64,000 nt of DNA from Methylobacterium sp. 17Sr1-1 (GCF_003173775.1 NZ_CP029552.1:4901001-4965000), one strand, 5' to 3'. Positions 7,070 to 17,511 are shown, counted from the stretch's first letter. The notes: a model not told the origin generated them from the letters alone. Made by a program: numbers and translations.

Positions 7070-8900
7070 CCCCCTGCTCCCGCATCGCCCCGGTGCGGGA
7101 GGTGGCGGAGAGCCCGTGCTCGGTCTTGTTCCAGCGATAGGGCGCCACCAGCAACTCGAGGAGGCCGAGCCAGGCCGCCGCACTGACGAGGCCGTAGTAG
7201 AACGGCAGCATCAGCACCCAGGGCGCGAGGCTCCACCAGCCCCGCCGCAGGCAGCCGGCGAGCGCCGGCAGCCCCATCGCTCCGAGGCCGGCGACGAAGA
7301 CGGTCGCGCCCGTCGCCGTCACAAGGTTGGCGACGAAGTCCGGACCCTCCGGCAGCGGATCGGCGGTGAGATGCCAGACCGCCAGCGCGATCCCGAACGG
7401 GTAGGCCAGGGCCGAGACGACCGTGCCGGGCACCATGGCGACGGCACAGAGCAGGCCGAGGGGCCCCAGGCGCCGGAAGGCGCGGACGGGGTGGCGGCTG
7501 TGGGTGATCGTGGTCTGGACGAAGCCCTTCATCCAGCGGATGCGCTGGCGCAGCCAGGGCCGGACGCGAGCCGGCGCCTCCTCCAGGGTCGAGAGCGGCA
7601 GATCGCCCACCCGGTAGCCGGCGAGCGAGAGGCGCAGGCCGAGATCGGCATCCTCGGTGACGTTCCAGGCGTCCCAGCCGTGCAGCTCGCGCAGCACCCG
7701 CGTACGGAAATGCGTGGTCGTGCCGCCGAGCGGCACCGGCAGGTGGGCCGCCGTCAGCAGCGGCAGCAGCACGTCGAAGAGCGCCGCGTATTCGAGGGTG
7801 AAGCAGCGGGTGAGCCAGGAATCGTTTGTGTTGTCGATCACCAGCCGGCCCTGCAGGCAGGCGAGCCGGTCCGAGCCGGCGCGAAACAGGGCAGCCGCGG
7901 CCTTGAGCTGGCCCGGATCCGGCACGTCCTCGGCGTCGTAGACCACGAGGTGCTCGCCGCGGGCGAGCGGCAGGGCGACGTTGAGGGCGCGCGGCTTGGT
8001 GCGGGGCAGGCCGGCGGGCGCCGTCACCACCTCGAAGCGGGCCGGCAGCGGCAGGGCGGCGAGCGCCGCCGCGGTGGCGGCGTCGTCGGCCTCGATCACG
8101 AATTTGAGGTCGAGCTTCGAGGCCGGGTAGTCGAGGCGGGCGAGCGCGCCGACGAGGCGCGGCACCACCTTCGTCTCGCGGTAGAGCGCCACCAGCACCG
8201 TGTAGACCGGCAGCTCGGCTTCCGGGACCGGTGCGGGATCGGGCAGGGGCGCGGGCTTCAGCAATGGCGCGGCGAGACGGAAGACGATCACCGCCAGGAA
8301 TGTGAAGTTCAGGAGCGCCAGGGCGGCGAGCCGGAGCCAGGGCCCGGCATCGAGGAGGAGCAAGGCCGCCGCGAGGCCGAGCAGGAGGACGAGGATCTGC
8401 CCCGGATGCAGCCCCGGGCGGTAGGCCCAGTCGGGCGCGCGCACCTCCAGCGCCTCGGCGGCCCGGGCGGCGGCGCGGGGGCCGGCGGTCGCCAGAACCG
8501 CGCTCGAGAGCGCCGCCGGCGTGGTGAGGACGGCCCCGTGCGGCGCGCCGGCGGCGAGGAGCGCCGCCACCGCCCCGGGTGGCGGGGCGAGGAAGACCTC
8601 GCCTGCGGCTCCGACCGCGGCGCCGAGGCGGATGTCGTCGGGAAACCGCGCATCGGCGTGCAGGACGAGGCCGGCGCCGCGGAACGGCCGGCCCAGCGCC
8701 CGGGCGAGGGCGGCGTAGTAATCGGTCTCGCTCATCAGGCCGGCCCGCAGCAGCGCCGCCACCGGCTCCGCGCCCTCCCGACGGGCGAGGAGAGCGGCCT
8801 CGCGCACGAGGCCGAGGTCGACGCCCTGGCCGAGCAGGAAGGCGAGCTCGCCGGGCAGGACGACCGCGGCGCCCTGCGGAGACCGGACCTCGACGAACAT
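7014..8900 (-). CDS. Membrane glycosyltransferase, family 2, with N-terminal GspE-N-like domain
   Basis: The 628-residue protein is a processive-type GT2 enzyme resembling cellulose-synthase-like transferases of rhizobia. Residues 20-75 resemble the small helical domain found at the N-terminus of type II secretion ATPases (LMSETDYYAALARALG). Two membrane helices follow (about 167-185 and 188-210). The catalytic region (about 230-460) has EADD at 270-273, DAED at 322-325, TEDAD at 415-419 and the QRIRW signature at 452-456. At least three more helices follow (480-510, 527-549, 556-587). A GAGGG Shine-Dalgarno lies just upstream of the ATG at 8900. The sugar and polymer are unknown and no other polysaccharide gene is adjacent. 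Confidence 0.85.
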   Translation of the reverse strand: MFVEVRSPQGAAVVLPGELAFLLGQGVDLGLVREAALLARREGAEPVAALLRAGLMSETDYYAALARALGRPFRGAGLVLHADARFPDDIRLGAAVGAAGEVFLAPPPGAVAALLAAGAPHGAVLTTPAALSSAVLATAGPRAAARAAEALEVRAPDWAYRPGLHPGQILVLLLGLAAALLLLDAGPWLRLAALALLNFTFLAVIVFRLAAPLLKPAPLPDPAPVPEAELPVYTVLVALYRETKVVPRLVGALARLDYPASKLDLKFVIEADDAATAAALAALPLPARFEVVTAPAGLPRTKPRALNVALPLARGEHLVVYDAEDVPDPGQLKAAAALFRAGSDRLACLQGRLVIDNTNDSWLTRCFTLEYAALFDVLLPLLTAAHLPVPLGGTTTHFRTRVLRELHGWDAWNVTEDADLGLRLSLAGYRVGDLPLSTLEEAPARVRPWLRQRIRWMKGFVQTTITHSRHPVRAFRRLGPLGLLCAVAMVPGTVVSALAYPFGIALAVWHLTADPLPEGPDFVANLVTATGATVFVAGLGAMGLPALAGCLRRGWWSLAPWVLMLPFYYGLVSAAAWLGLLELLVAPYRWNKTEHGLSATSRTGAMREQGVRAGAPPRRRRPWPGASG

Positions 8901-8956
8901 CTCGGGCCCTCGACGATGCCGGCTCCCCCCGGCGGAGGTTCGTGGTAGGAGAGCCT

Positions 8957-9862
8957 ATGGCTCTCTCCGTCCCCGCGACAGCGTCGCGCCTCCCGTCCCG
9001 CGGATTTCTCGCAACCGTGGCGCGGATGCCGCATCGTCAGATGCGCGGCCTGATGGCGGCCTTCCTGGTGCTCGCGGCCCTGCCGGCGGCGGCCGAGCCG
9101 GTGACGATCCCGAATTTCTGGAATCCCCGTGCCCGGCTGGAGCGGCCGGATCCGCCGCAGGCGACGCGGCCGGTGCGCTTCCTCACCGACGACGAGTACC
9201 CGCCGCTGCACTTCGCCGGGCCGGACGGCAACCCGACGGGGTTCTCGGTCGAGCTCGCCCGGGCGGCCTGCGAGAAGCTCGGCCTGACCTGCACCGTGCA
9301 GGTGCGCCGCTTCGATACGCTGCTCGACGCGCTCCAGGCCAACCAGGGCGACGTGGTGGCCGCCGCCCTCCCGCTCACCGCGGCGTTGCGGGCCAACCAC
9401 CGGGCAACCCGGCCGTATTTCCGCTGGCCGGCCCGCTTCGCGGTGCGCGGCGACAAGAGCCTGCCGGTGCCCGACGCCAAGGTGATCGCCGAGCACCCGA
9501 CCGGCGTGGTCTCGGGCACCGCGCACGAGGCGTACTTGCGCACCTTCTTCCACGCGACCCCGAAGACCTATCCGGACCTCGGCACCGCCGAGGCCGCCCT
9601 GCGCCGCGGCGAGATCGAGTACCTGTTCGGCGACGGGCTGGCCCTGGCCTTGTGGATCGGCGGCACGGAAGCCGCGGGGTGCTGCGCCTTCTCCGGCGGC
9701 GACTACCTGGAGAACCGTTACTTCGGCGAGGGCACCGCCTTCGTCACCCGCAAGGAGGACGAGGCCCTGGCCCGCGCCCTCGACGACGCGCTCCAGCGCC
9801 TGTGGGACGAGGGGAAGTATGCGGAGTTGTACCTGCGGTTCTTTCCGGTCAGCCCGTTCTGA
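8957..9862 (+). CDS. Periplasmic solute-binding protein, family 3 (PBPb)
   Basis: The 301-residue product matches the amino-acid-type extracellular solute-binding fold: VRFLTDDEYPPLHF opens lobe 1, followed by GNPTGFSVELARAACEKLG and, near the C-terminus, DEALARALDDALQRLWDEGKY. The signal peptide (MRGLMAAFLVLAALPAAAEP region) lies about 28 residues in, so the start might be the ATG at 9026 or 9041. The ATG at 8957 is preferred because TAGGAG at 8946-8951 has correct spacing. No permease or ATPase genes are adjacent, so it may be an orphan binding protein or serve a non-transport role. It is divergent from the glycosyltransferase, with starts 56 bases apart. Confidence 0.82.
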   Translation: MALSVPATASRLPSRGFLATVARMPHRQMRGLMAAFLVLAALPAAAEPVTIPNFWNPRARLERPDPPQATRPVRFLTDDEYPPLHFAGPDGNPTGFSVELARAACEKLGLTCTVQVRRFDTLLDALQANQGDVVAAALPLTAALRANHRATRPYFRWPARFAVRGDKSLPVPDAKVIAEHPTGVVSGTAHEAYLRTFFHATPKTYPDLGTAEAALRRGEIEYLFGDGLALALWIGGTEAAGCCAFSGGDYLENRYFGEGTAFVTRKEDEALARALDDALQRLWDEGKYAELYLRFFPVSPF

Positions 9863-9907
9863 AGGCCTGTTTGACCGATCGGCAGGTTTTTATCCCACTC
9901 ACGACCT

Positions 9908-10030
9908 CATCCTGAGGTGCCGGGCGATCGGAGATCGCTCGGCCTCGAAGGAGGCCTTCAGTTCTCTCATAGACTTCTGGAGCCCTCCTTCGAGGCCAGT
10001 CGATTTTCGATCGACCGACGCCTCAGGATG
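9908..10030. repeat. Palindromic intergenic repeat, copy 1
   Basis: The outer arms CATCCTGAGG (9908-9917) and CCTCAGGATG (10021-10030) are perfect inverted repeats. Inner arms GGCCTCGAAGGAGG (9941-9954) and CCTCCTTCGAGGCC (9984-9997) are also perfect. The transcript would fold into one long stem-loop. It lies between the convergent solute-binding protein and SDR genes and could act as a bidirectional terminator. A second, interrupted copy lies at 16981-17197. Confidence 0.85.
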
Positions 10031-10089
10031 CGGTCGCGGGTGAGATAGAAAAGCGCCTCGCAGCATATTTTCGTCCCTCGAAAGATCTC

Positions 10090-10878
10090 TCAGCCTCTCC
10101 GCGGCACGAACGGATGCGTGCTCGACAGCCCGCCATCGACGGCGAGCGCCTGTCCGTTGATGTACGAGGCCTCCTCGCTGGCCAGAAAAACGGCAGCCGC
10201 CGCGACCTCCTCGGGGGCACCCGCCCGGCGCGCGGGGTTGAGCTGACCGATGCGGTCCGCCTTGCCCTTCGCGCGGGCCGCGGCGAACAGGCCTGCCGTC
10301 ATTCCGGTCTCGATCAGGCCGGGGCAGACGGCGTTGATCCGCAAGCCCGAGCCTGCGAAGGCATCCGCCGCGGTCTGGACCAGGCTGATCACCCCGGCCT
10401 TGCTGGCGCTGTAGGCCGCGCCCGCCGCGTTGGCGCGCAGGCCCGCGACGGACGCGGTGCAGACGATCGCCCCGCCGCCGTGACGCAGCAGCAGCGGCCC
10501 GCCATGCCTGATCGCCAGGAATGCGCCGATCAGGTTGACCCGCAGGACCTCCTCCCAGAGCTCCACGCTCTGCTCTGGGAGCGGCACGGTGCCGCCGCCG
10601 ATCCCCGCATTGGCGTGGATCGCGTCGAGCCGGCCGAATTCCCGCTCGGCGGCGTTAAGGAACCCGGTCACGTCGGCCTCGCGGCCGGCATCCGCCGCGA
10701 GAGCCAGCGCCCGGCCGCCCTCGGAGGCGATCAGCGCGGCGGTCTCCTCGGCGCTCAGCCCGTCGCGGTCGACCACGGCGACGGCGGCGCCCTCGCGGGC
10801 GAAGAGCAGGGCGGAGGCGCGGCCGATGCCGCTGCCGGCGCCGGTGACGAGGACGGCCTTGTCGGTGAAGCGTGCCAT
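10090..10878 (-). CDS. SDR family NAD(P)-dependent oxidoreductase
   Basis: This is a classical short-chain dehydrogenase of 262 residues. It has the cofactor motif TGAGSGIG near the N-terminus, the NAG motif (HANAGIGGG), and the catalytic Ser-Tyr-Lys set in TASVAG...YSASKAG. The C-terminal INGQALAVDGG is typical of the family. Asp after the second strand (VVDRDG) suggests NAD rather than NADP preference. Its start lies 10 bases behind the stop of the upstream SDR gene, and the Shine-Dalgarno GAGGAGG overlaps that stop, so the pair is translationally linked. The substrate cannot be told from sequence. Confidence 0.88.
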   Translation of the reverse strand: MARFTDKAVLVTGAGSGIGRASALLFAREGAAVAVVDRDGLSAEETAALIASEGGRALALAADAGREADVTGFLNAAEREFGRLDAIHANAGIGGGTVPLPEQSVELWEEVLRVNLIGAFLAIRHGGPLLLRHGGGAIVCTASVAGLRANAAGAAYSASKAGVISLVQTAADAFAGSGLRINAVCPGLIETGMTAGLFAAARAKGKADRIGQLNPARRAGAPEEVAAAAVFLASEEASYINGQALAVDGGLSSTHPFVPRRG

Positions 10879-10888
10879 GGCGTCCTCC

Positions 10889-11671
10889 TCAGGCGACCGT
10901 GTAGCCGCCGTCGATCACCAGCACCTGGCCGGTGTGGTAGGCCGAGGCCCCGCTCATCAGGTAGACGGCGATGCCGCCGAAATCCTCCGGCCGGCCGAAG
11001 CGCCGGGCGGGGATGCGCGGCAGGTTGAAAGTGACGAACTTCTCGTTCGCCATCAGGCCGGCGGTCATGTCGCTCTCGATCCAGCCCGGCAGGATCGCGT
11101 TCGCCGTCACGCCGTAGCGGGCGAGCTCGACCGCCAGCGCCCGCACCATCGCGTTGAGCGCCCCCTTGGTGGCGCCGTAATGCTCGTTGCGGGCCGCCCC
11201 CAGCAGCGAGGCGACGCTGGACGTCGCGACGAGGCGCCCGAAGGCGTCGCCTCGGCCGGCGCGCTCGGCCATGTGCCGGGCCGCGACCTGAAAGCTCGCC
11301 ACCACCCCGTCGAGGTTGACCGCGAAGGTCTGCCGCCACTCGTCGGGCTCCCGCTCCAGGAACGAGCGCCGCCCGCCGCCGGCCACCCCGGCATTGGCGA
11401 AGAGCCCGTCGACCCGGCCGAAGCGCGCGAGCGTCGCGTCGAAGGCGCGCTGCACGGCCGCAGGGTCGGCGACGTCGCAGATCTCGGCGGCGACCGGGGC
11501 GCCCGTGGCCGCGAGCCGTTCGAGGGCGCGCCGGTTCTTGGTCTCGTCGCGACCCCAGACCGAGACCGCGCAGCCGGCCCCGGCCAGGGCCTCGGCCATC
11601 CCGAGCCCGATGCCGCCATTGCCGCCGGTGACCACCGCCACCCGACCGGTGAGATCGAACACGCCCGCCAT
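10889..11671 (-). CDS. SDR family NAD(P)-dependent oxidoreductase, first gene of SDR pair
   Basis: A second classical short-chain dehydrogenase, 260 residues, with TGGNGGIG cofactor motif, ANAGVAGGG, catalytic TSSVAS...HYGATKG, and the terminal VIDGGY. VWGRDE after the second strand contains an Arg that may favour NADP. The two SDRs are clearly different sequences, so they are not a recent tandem duplication. ATG 11671 is chosen over ATG 11683 because GGGAGG lies 4 bases upstream of it. Together the two genes may perform successive or opposing redox steps on one alcohol/ketone substrate, but no neighbouring catabolic gene indicates which. Confidence 0.86.
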   Translation of the reverse strand: MAGVFDLTGRVAVVTGGNGGIGLGMAEALAGAGCAVSVWGRDETKNRRALERLAATGAPVAAEICDVADPAAVQRAFDATLARFGRVDGLFANAGVAGGGRRSFLEREPDEWRQTFAVNLDGVVASFQVAARHMAERAGRGDAFGRLVATSSVASLLGAARNEHYGATKGALNAMVRALAVELARYGVTANAILPGWIESDMTAGLMANEKFVTFNLPRIPARRFGRPEDFGGIAVYLMSGASAYHTGQVLVIDGGYTVA

Positions 11672-12158
11672 GGATCCTCCCATCTGGCCGACCTTCCTTT
11701 GAATCCGCGAGCGATGATCGCGGACGGGGCGGCGCTGGAGCGAACCTTTTCCGAAAGCGGCGGAAGGGGCAAGGCACCTCGGCCGCCCCGGCTTCCGTCA
11801 ACCTCGTGCGAGCCCGGACTGCCCCCTATCCTCGCGAGCGGTGATTGCGGGCGAGCCATGCGATCGACCGCGAAGACGACCCGGACCGCGCCCCTCGACG
11901 ACGCGCGCGAGGCCGGTCTGCTCGGGGAACGCACCGAGCGCGTCACCTTCGACGCGCCCGCGGCTCTGGTGCAGGCTGCCATGCGCGAGACCGGAAGGCC
12001 GGTTCATCGCGTTCGATCTCTGACCATCGGACCGTGAGTGAGGGCGGCCACCCGCGCCCCACGCATGCCCCACCCGCCCGCTCCGCCTTGCGCTCCGCCG
12101 CCCGCGGCCAAATCTTCAGCACCATCAGGGGACACGCACTCACATCCGGGATCCGCCG
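11672..12158. other. Intergenic region between divergent SDR and flavin oxidoreductase genes
   Basis: This is a 487-base divergent region that must hold promoters for both sides. I see no clear promoter pair. The only coding signal is the antitoxin-like remnant at 11858-12037. Confidence 0.4.
11858..12037 (+). pseudogene. Remnant resembling a small antitoxin-like protein
   Basis: The 59-codon frame contains AREAGLLGERTERVTFDA and PAALVQAAMRETG, a pattern I associate with a small alphaproteobacterial protein family of about 70-80 residues, of antitoxin-like or unknown function, that continues with a second helix after RETG. Here similarity stops at RETG and the remaining residues (RPVHRVRSLTIGP) do not fit, as if a frameshift or truncation removed the C-terminus. 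No toxin gene is adjacent. It may be a chance match; the family memory is not verified. Confidence 0.3.
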
Positions 12159-13184
12159 ATGCCGCCACTCTCCATCCTCGACCTCGCGCCGATCCCGAAA
12201 GGGTCCTCGCCCGGCGACGCGTTGCGCAACACCCTCGACCTCGCGCAGCACGCCGACCGGTGGGGCTTCACCCGCTACTGGGTGGCCGAGCACCACAACA
12301 TGACCGGCATCGCCAGCGCGGCGACCTCGGTGGTGGTGGGCTACATCGCCGGCGGCACGCACCGGATCCGGGTCGGGGCCGGCGGCATCATGCTGCCGAA
12401 CCACTCGCCGATGGTGATCGCCGAGCAGTTCGGCACCCTGGCCGAGCTCTATCCGGGCCGCATCGATCTCGGCCTCGGCCGCGCCCCCGGCACCGACCAG
12501 CGCACCCTGCGGGCGCTCCGCCGCGATCCGGCCGCCTCCGACCACTTCCCGCAGGACGTGCTGGAACTCCAGACGCTGCTCGGCCCGCTCGATGCCGGGC
12601 GGGTGATCCAGGCGGTGCCGGGCACGGGCACCAACGTGCCGCTGTGGATCCTCGGCTCCAGCCTGTTCGGGGCGCAACTCGCCGCGATGCTCGGCCTGCC
12701 CTACGCCTTCGCGTCGCATTTCGCCCCCGACGCCCTGATGCAGGCGCTGGAGGTCTACCGCGCCCGCTTCGAGCCGTCGGCGCAACTCGCGAAGCCCCAC
12801 GCCATGGTCGGCGTCAACGTGATCGCGGCCGAGACCGACGGCGAGGCGCGTCGCCTGTTCACCTCGGCGCAGCAATCCTTCACCAACATCTTCCGCGGCA
12901 CCCGCGGCCAGCTGCCGCCGCCGATCGACGACATCGAGACCTACTGGTCGGGCCACGAGAAGCTGCAGGCCTCGGGCATGCTGGCCTGCTCGGTGGTCGG
13001 CTCGCCCGAGACGGTGCGCAAGGGCCTGGACACCATCGCGGCCCGCACGGGGGCCGACGAGTTCATGGTCGCCGCCGCGATCTACGACCACCGGGCCCGG
13101 TTGCGCTCCTACGAGATCCTGGCCGACATCATGGCCGATCCGCAGGCGGCCGGGGCGCCGGCGCGCGAGCCCGCCCACGCGTGA
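12159..13184 (+). CDS. LLM class flavin-dependent oxidoreductase (luciferase-like)
   Basis: The 341-residue protein belongs to the bacterial-luciferase-like monooxygenase superfamily, (beta/alpha)8 barrels using FMNH2. The start ([12 protein letters not shown]), the YWVAEHHNM segment, the [15 protein letters not shown] strand, and the [14 protein letters not shown] loop are typical of the MsnO8/YhbW-like subgroup. The late [10 protein letters not shown] is the usual C-terminal landmark. No flavin reductase gene is adjacent. It is followed after 136 bases by lysK, which has its own promoter, so it is probably monocistronic. The natural substrate is unknown. Confidence 0.9.
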   Translation: MPPLSILDLAPIPKGSSPGDALRNTLDLAQHADRWGFTRYWVAEHHNMTGIASAATSVVVGYIAGGTHRIRVGAGGIMLPNHSPMVIAEQFGTLAELYPGRIDLGLGRAPGTDQRTLRALRRDPAASDHFPQDVLELQTLLGPLDAGRVIQAVPGTGTNVPLWILGSSLFGAQLAAMLGLPYAFASHFAPDALMQALEVYRARFEPSAQLAKPHAMVGVNVIAAETDGEARRLFTSAQQSFTNIFRGTRGQLPPPIDDIETYWSGHEKLQASGMLACSVVGSPETVRKGLDTIAARTGADEFMVAAAIYDHRARLRSYEILADIMADPQAAGAPAREPAHA

Positions 13185-13241
13185 CGGGGTCGGGTCCCGG
13201 CACCGGCGAATCGATGCCGGGGATTCGTGAGGGGTCTCGCG

Positions 13242-13270
13242 TTGACCCTCGGAAGCGCGGCCCATAGGGT
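13242..13270 (+). promoter_or_regulatory. Probable sigma70 promoter of lysK
   Basis: TTGACC (13242-13247) and TAGGGT (13265-13270) are separated by 17 bases. The predicted start near 13277 gives a leader of about 45 bases before the lysK ATG. Confidence 0.5.
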
Positions 13271-13320
13271 GCCGGGCTCCCTTCCACGCTCACCGGAAGG
13301 CCGCGCCGTGCGCGGCCTCG

Positions 13321-15027
13321 ATGGCCATGTCCGCATTCAGCATCGATCCCGCCCTGGCGGAGGCCGCCGCCTCCGCGTCCGCCTGGCCCTTCGAGGAGGC
13401 GCGCAAGCTCGTCGCCCGGCTGGAGCGGACGGGCAAAGGCGAGGTGCTGTTCGAGACCGGCTACGGCCCCTCGGGCCTGCCGCATATCGGGACCTTCGGC
13501 GAGGTCGCCCGCACCTCGATGGTGCGCCACGCCTTCCGGACGCTGACCAACGACAGCATCCCGACCCGCCTCGTCGCCTTCTCGGACGACATGGACGGGT
13601 TGCGCAAGGTGCCGGAGAACGTGCCGAACAAGGCGCTCCTGGCCTCGAACCTCAACAAGCCGCTGACCGCGGTGCCCGATCCGTTCGGCACCCATGACAG
13701 CTTCGGCGCCCACAACAACGCCGAACTGCGCCGCTTCCTCGATTCGTTCGGCTTCGACTACGAGTTCCTGTCGGCGACCGAGTGCTACCGCTCGGGCCGC
13801 TTCGACGCGACCCTGCTGCGGGTGCTGGAGCGCTACGACGCCGTGATGGCGGTGATGCTGCCGTCGCTGCGCGCCGAGCGCTCCGCCTCCTACTCGCCGT
13901 TCCTGCCGCTCCACCCGGTCACCGGGCACGTGATGCAGGTGCCGATCGACGAGGTGAAGGTGTCCTCGGGCACCATCGTGTGGCGCGATCCCCAGACGGG
14001 CGAATCTTACGAGACCCCGGTCACCGGCGGTCACGCCAAGCTGCAATGGAAGCCCGACTGGGCGATGCGCTGGGTCGCGCTCGGCGTCGATTACGAGATG
14101 GCCGGCAAGGACCTGATCGATTCGGTCAAGCTCTCCGGGCAGATCGCCCGCGCGCTCGGCGCCGAGCCGCCCGAGGGCTTCAACTACGAGCTGTTCCTCG
14201 ACGAGAAGGGGCAGAAGATCTCGAAGTCGAAGGGCAACGGGCTCACCATCGACGAGTGGCTGGCCTACGGCACGCCCGAGAGCCTCGCCCTGTTCATGTA
14301 CAACAAGCCGCGGGAGGCCAAGCGGCTGCACTTCGACGTCATCCCGCGCCACGTCGACGACTACCTGTCCTTCCTGGAGAAGTTCTCGGGGCAGGAGCCG
14401 AAGCTGAAGCTCGGCAACCCGGTCTGGCACCTGCATGCCGGCACGCCGCCGGCGCCGGAGCGGGTGGGGAATAGCGGGGCGATCCCGTTCGCGATGCTGC
14501 TCAACCTCGTGGCGGTGGCCAATACCGAGGATCCGGCGGTGTTGTGGGGCTTCATCCGCCGCTACGCGCCGGAGGCCTCGCCGCAGACGCATCCGCGCCT
14601 CGACCGGCTGGTCCACCACGCCGTGCGCTACTTCCGCGATTTCGTGCGCCCGGCCAAGACCTACCGGGCTCCGAGCGAGGAGGAGGCGGCCGCCCTGCGC
14701 GATCTCTCCGACACGCTGGCGACGCAAGAAGGCTCCACCGATCCGGAGGGGCTGCAGGCGGCGGTCTACGAGGTCGGGCGGCGCCACTTCCCAGACCTGT
14801 CGGGCAAGTCGAAGAGCCCGGACGGACGGCCGGGCGTGTCGCAGACCTGGTTCACCACGCTCTACGGCATCCTCCTCGGCGAGGCCCGCGGGCCCCGTTT
14901 CGGCTCCTTCGTCGCGCTCTACGGCGTCGAGGAGACCCGCGCGCTGATCGCCCGCGCCCTGTCGGGGGCGCTCGCCGAGGAGCACGCGGCGTTCCTGGCG
15001 AGCCGCGAGGCCCCGGCGGCGGCCTGA
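13321..15027 (+). CDS. lysK: Lysyl-tRNA synthetase, class I
   Basis: It charges tRNA-Lys with lysine. The 568-residue protein is the class I form found in archaea, spirochaetes and many alphaproteobacteria, not the class II LysS of E. coli. The class I signatures are present: HIGT at 55-58 (HIGH-like) in [11 protein letters not shown], and KISKSK at 299-304 (KMSKS-like). The C-terminal half is helical, as expected for the anticodon-binding domain. ATG 13321 is used; ATG 13327 is two codons downstream. A GC hairpin follows at 15035-15056. Confidence 0.95.
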   Translation: MAMSAFSIDPALAEAAASASAWPFEEARKLVARLERTGKGEVLFETGYGPSGLPHIGTFGEVARTSMVRHAFRTLTNDSIPTRLVAFSDDMDGLRKVPENVPNKALLASNLNKPLTAVPDPFGTHDSFGAHNNAELRRFLDSFGFDYEFLSATECYRSGRFDATLLRVLERYDAVMAVMLPSLRAERSASYSPFLPLHPVTGHVMQVPIDEVKVSSGTIVWRDPQTGESYETPVTGGHAKLQWKPDWAMRWVALGVDYEMAGKDLIDSVKLSGQIARALGAEPPEGFNYELFLDEKGQKISKSKGNGLTIDEWLAYGTPESLALFMYNKPREAKRLHFDVIPRHVDDYLSFLEKFSGQEPKLKLGNPVWHLHAGTPPAPERVGNSGAIPFAMLLNLVAVANTEDPAVLWGFIRRYAPEASPQTHPRLDRLVHHAVRYFRDFVRPAKTYRAPSEEEAAALRDLSDTLATQEGSTDPEGLQAAVYEVGRRHFPDLSGKSKSPDGRPGVSQTWFTTLYGILLGEARGPRFGSFVALYGVEETRALIARALSGALAEEHAAFLASREAPAAA

Positions 15028-15034
15028 TCCAGCC

Positions 15035-15056
15035 GGCCCCCGCCTCGGCGGGGGCC
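15035..15056 (+). terminator. Hairpin after lysK
   Basis: GGCCCCCGCC pairs with GGCGGGGGCC across 2 unpaired bases; there is no T-tract, so termination would be weak or Rho-assisted. Confidence 0.5.
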
Positions 15057-15170
15057 GTCCTCACGTTGTCTCCGCCCTTCCGCCCGTTTACCTTGGCAGG
15101 AGGGAATCAGTGCAAGTAGCCCCTCAGGTGGTATGGAACAGAACAGGAACAAACACGCCGGGACATCGCC

Positions 15171-15551
15171 ATGCGCGCCGTGATGCCGATCCTGCTCGTC
15201 GCCCTGTCCGGCCCGGGCCAAGTGACGGAGACCCGCGCCATCGAGGTGGCGCGGCCGGCCCGCGAGGCGGCGGCGATCGCGCGGCTGAAGGGCTGCCTGG
15301 CGCGGGAATCCGCCGCCGCGCGGATTCGTCACGAGACCCCGGAGCATTTCGCCGTGCGGGCGCAGCATATCTGCCTGCCGGCCAAGCGCGACGCCGCGCG
15401 GGCGAAGGCGGTGGCCCTGGTCGCGGCCGGCTTCACCGAGGCGCCGGACCTCGTCGGTGCCGTGGAGCAGCTGCTCTCCGACCACGAGCGCGAGACGGCG
15501 GAGGCCTATGCCCGCAGCCTCGACCGCCGGCGCGTCGCAGGCACCCCCTGA
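15171..15551 (+). CDS. Hypothetical small secreted protein
   Basis: A 126-residue protein with a short hydrophobic N-terminus (MRAVMPILLVALSGPG) that could be a signal peptide, followed by an Ala/Arg-rich, mainly helical body with two cysteines (KGCLARE, HICLPAK). I do not recognise a family. Amino-acid composition in this frame is normal, unlike the Arg/Pro/Gly-rich overlapping frame from 15110. The Shine-Dalgarno is weak. It sits between lysK and tuf1, both strongly expressed genes, and may be transcribed toward tuf1. Confidence 0.55.
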   Translation: MRAVMPILLVALSGPGQVTETRAIEVARPAREAAAIARLKGCLARESAAARIRHETPEHFAVRAQHICLPAKRDAARAKAVALVAAGFTEAPDLVGAVEQLLSDHERETAEAYARSLDRRRVAGTP

Positions 15552-15659
15552 AGGGGAGCCGCGCGACGGCGGACTTGATCAACCGGCGCTAACCCTCTAA
15601 GCGGGCCGCGCCTTCCGCCCGGCTGGACGTCGTGGGCGGGCTTGCCGCAGGTGATGGAT

Positions 15660-16850
<1,191 letters not shown>

Positions 16851-16896
16851 GTCGGACGATCATCGGTCCGGAGCCGGGAACGGCTCCGGGCGCAAG

Positions 16897-16931
16897 AAAG
16901 GGGCGGGCGCCGCGCGGCGCCCGCCCCTTTT
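16897..16931 (+). terminator. Rho-independent terminator of tuf copy 1
   Basis: A 15-bp perfect stem starting AAAGGGGCGGG (16897-16911) pairs with 16916-16930 around a 4-base loop, ending in TTTT. Confidence 0.85.
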
Positions 16932-16980
16932 GCATTCTCGACGCTCCGTCGGCGGGCTGGCCCACTCCCACCCACGACCC

Positions 16981-17197
16981 CGCCCTGAGGCGCCCGCGAA
17001 GCGAGTCTCGAAGGAGGGCTCTAAGCAGATTTCGCAAAAGTGGCCGTCGGTTTTGCGACAAAAATCTGCGACAAAACAAGAACTTAAGCGGACGAAGCGT
17101 TGGCCTGCCAACGCAAGTCTGCTTAGGAATCGCAGAGACGTCTGGAGGCCTCCTTCGAGGCTGGTCGACCCGTGATCGACCGACACATCAGGACGAG
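16981..17197. repeat. Palindromic intergenic repeat, copy 2, interrupted by another element
   Basis: This matches the repeat at 9908-10030: CCTGAGG and TCTCGAAGGAGG in the left arm, CCTCCTTCGAGGC, a GTCGA...GATCGACCGAC stretch and CATCAGG in the right arm. Where copy 1 has a short loop, this copy contains a 106-base insert (17021-17126) with its own inverted ends. The arms have diverged more than in copy 1. Confidence 0.75.
17021..17126. repeat. Inserted element with inverted ends, rhizobial-type intergenic repeat
   Basis: The ends CTAAGCAGA (17021-17029) and TCTGCTTAG (17118-17126) are perfect inverted repeats. The interior, with CGCAAAAGTGG, GGTTTTGCGACA and ATCTGCGACAAAACAAG, resembles a short interspersed repeat common in rhizobial and Methylobacterium intergenic DNA. 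It is noticeably more AT-rich than its surroundings and encodes nothing. No target duplication could be confidently recognised. Confidence 0.6.
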
Positions 17198-17511
17198 GCC
17201 GCGGGTGGGAGGCGCTACTGGCCGCTTGGTTCCGGCTCCCGCCTGCCCTCGCATCCTCTGCACCCCGGTCGGGCACCGCGGACCCGAACTCCTCTGCCGC
17301 GCCGACGATCCCGGAACGGGGCGCGCGGACCTCGCCGGCCACGATCGCCGCGCGAGCGCTGCTGCGGACGATGCCCCGGGCGTCGCGTCCGGTTGGGCCG
17401 CTCTCAGCGAAGAGCGAAGAATGGGCCACGCATCCGGTCGGTGCCGGGCCGCCCCGCGGGAGCGAGCCTGGCCGCCCGATCGACGGGTCCGATCCGATCG
17501 CGACATTCCGC
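17198..17511. other. Non-coding stretch between repeat and tRNA promoter
   Basis: About 310 GC-rich bases. Open frames here have no recognisable protein and poor codon use, and I find no RNA gene. Confidence 0.4.

Noticed and set aside
15110..15592. Alternative frame with GTG start and good Shine-Dalgarno near 15100
   Set aside because: Its translation is Arg/Gly/Pro-rich with no secondary-structure pattern; the frame starting at 15171 has normal composition. The GGAGGG may be coincidental.
15575..15603. TTGATC-N17-TAAGCG as a tuf1 promoter
   Set aside because: The -10 match is too weak to call, despite the correct spacing.
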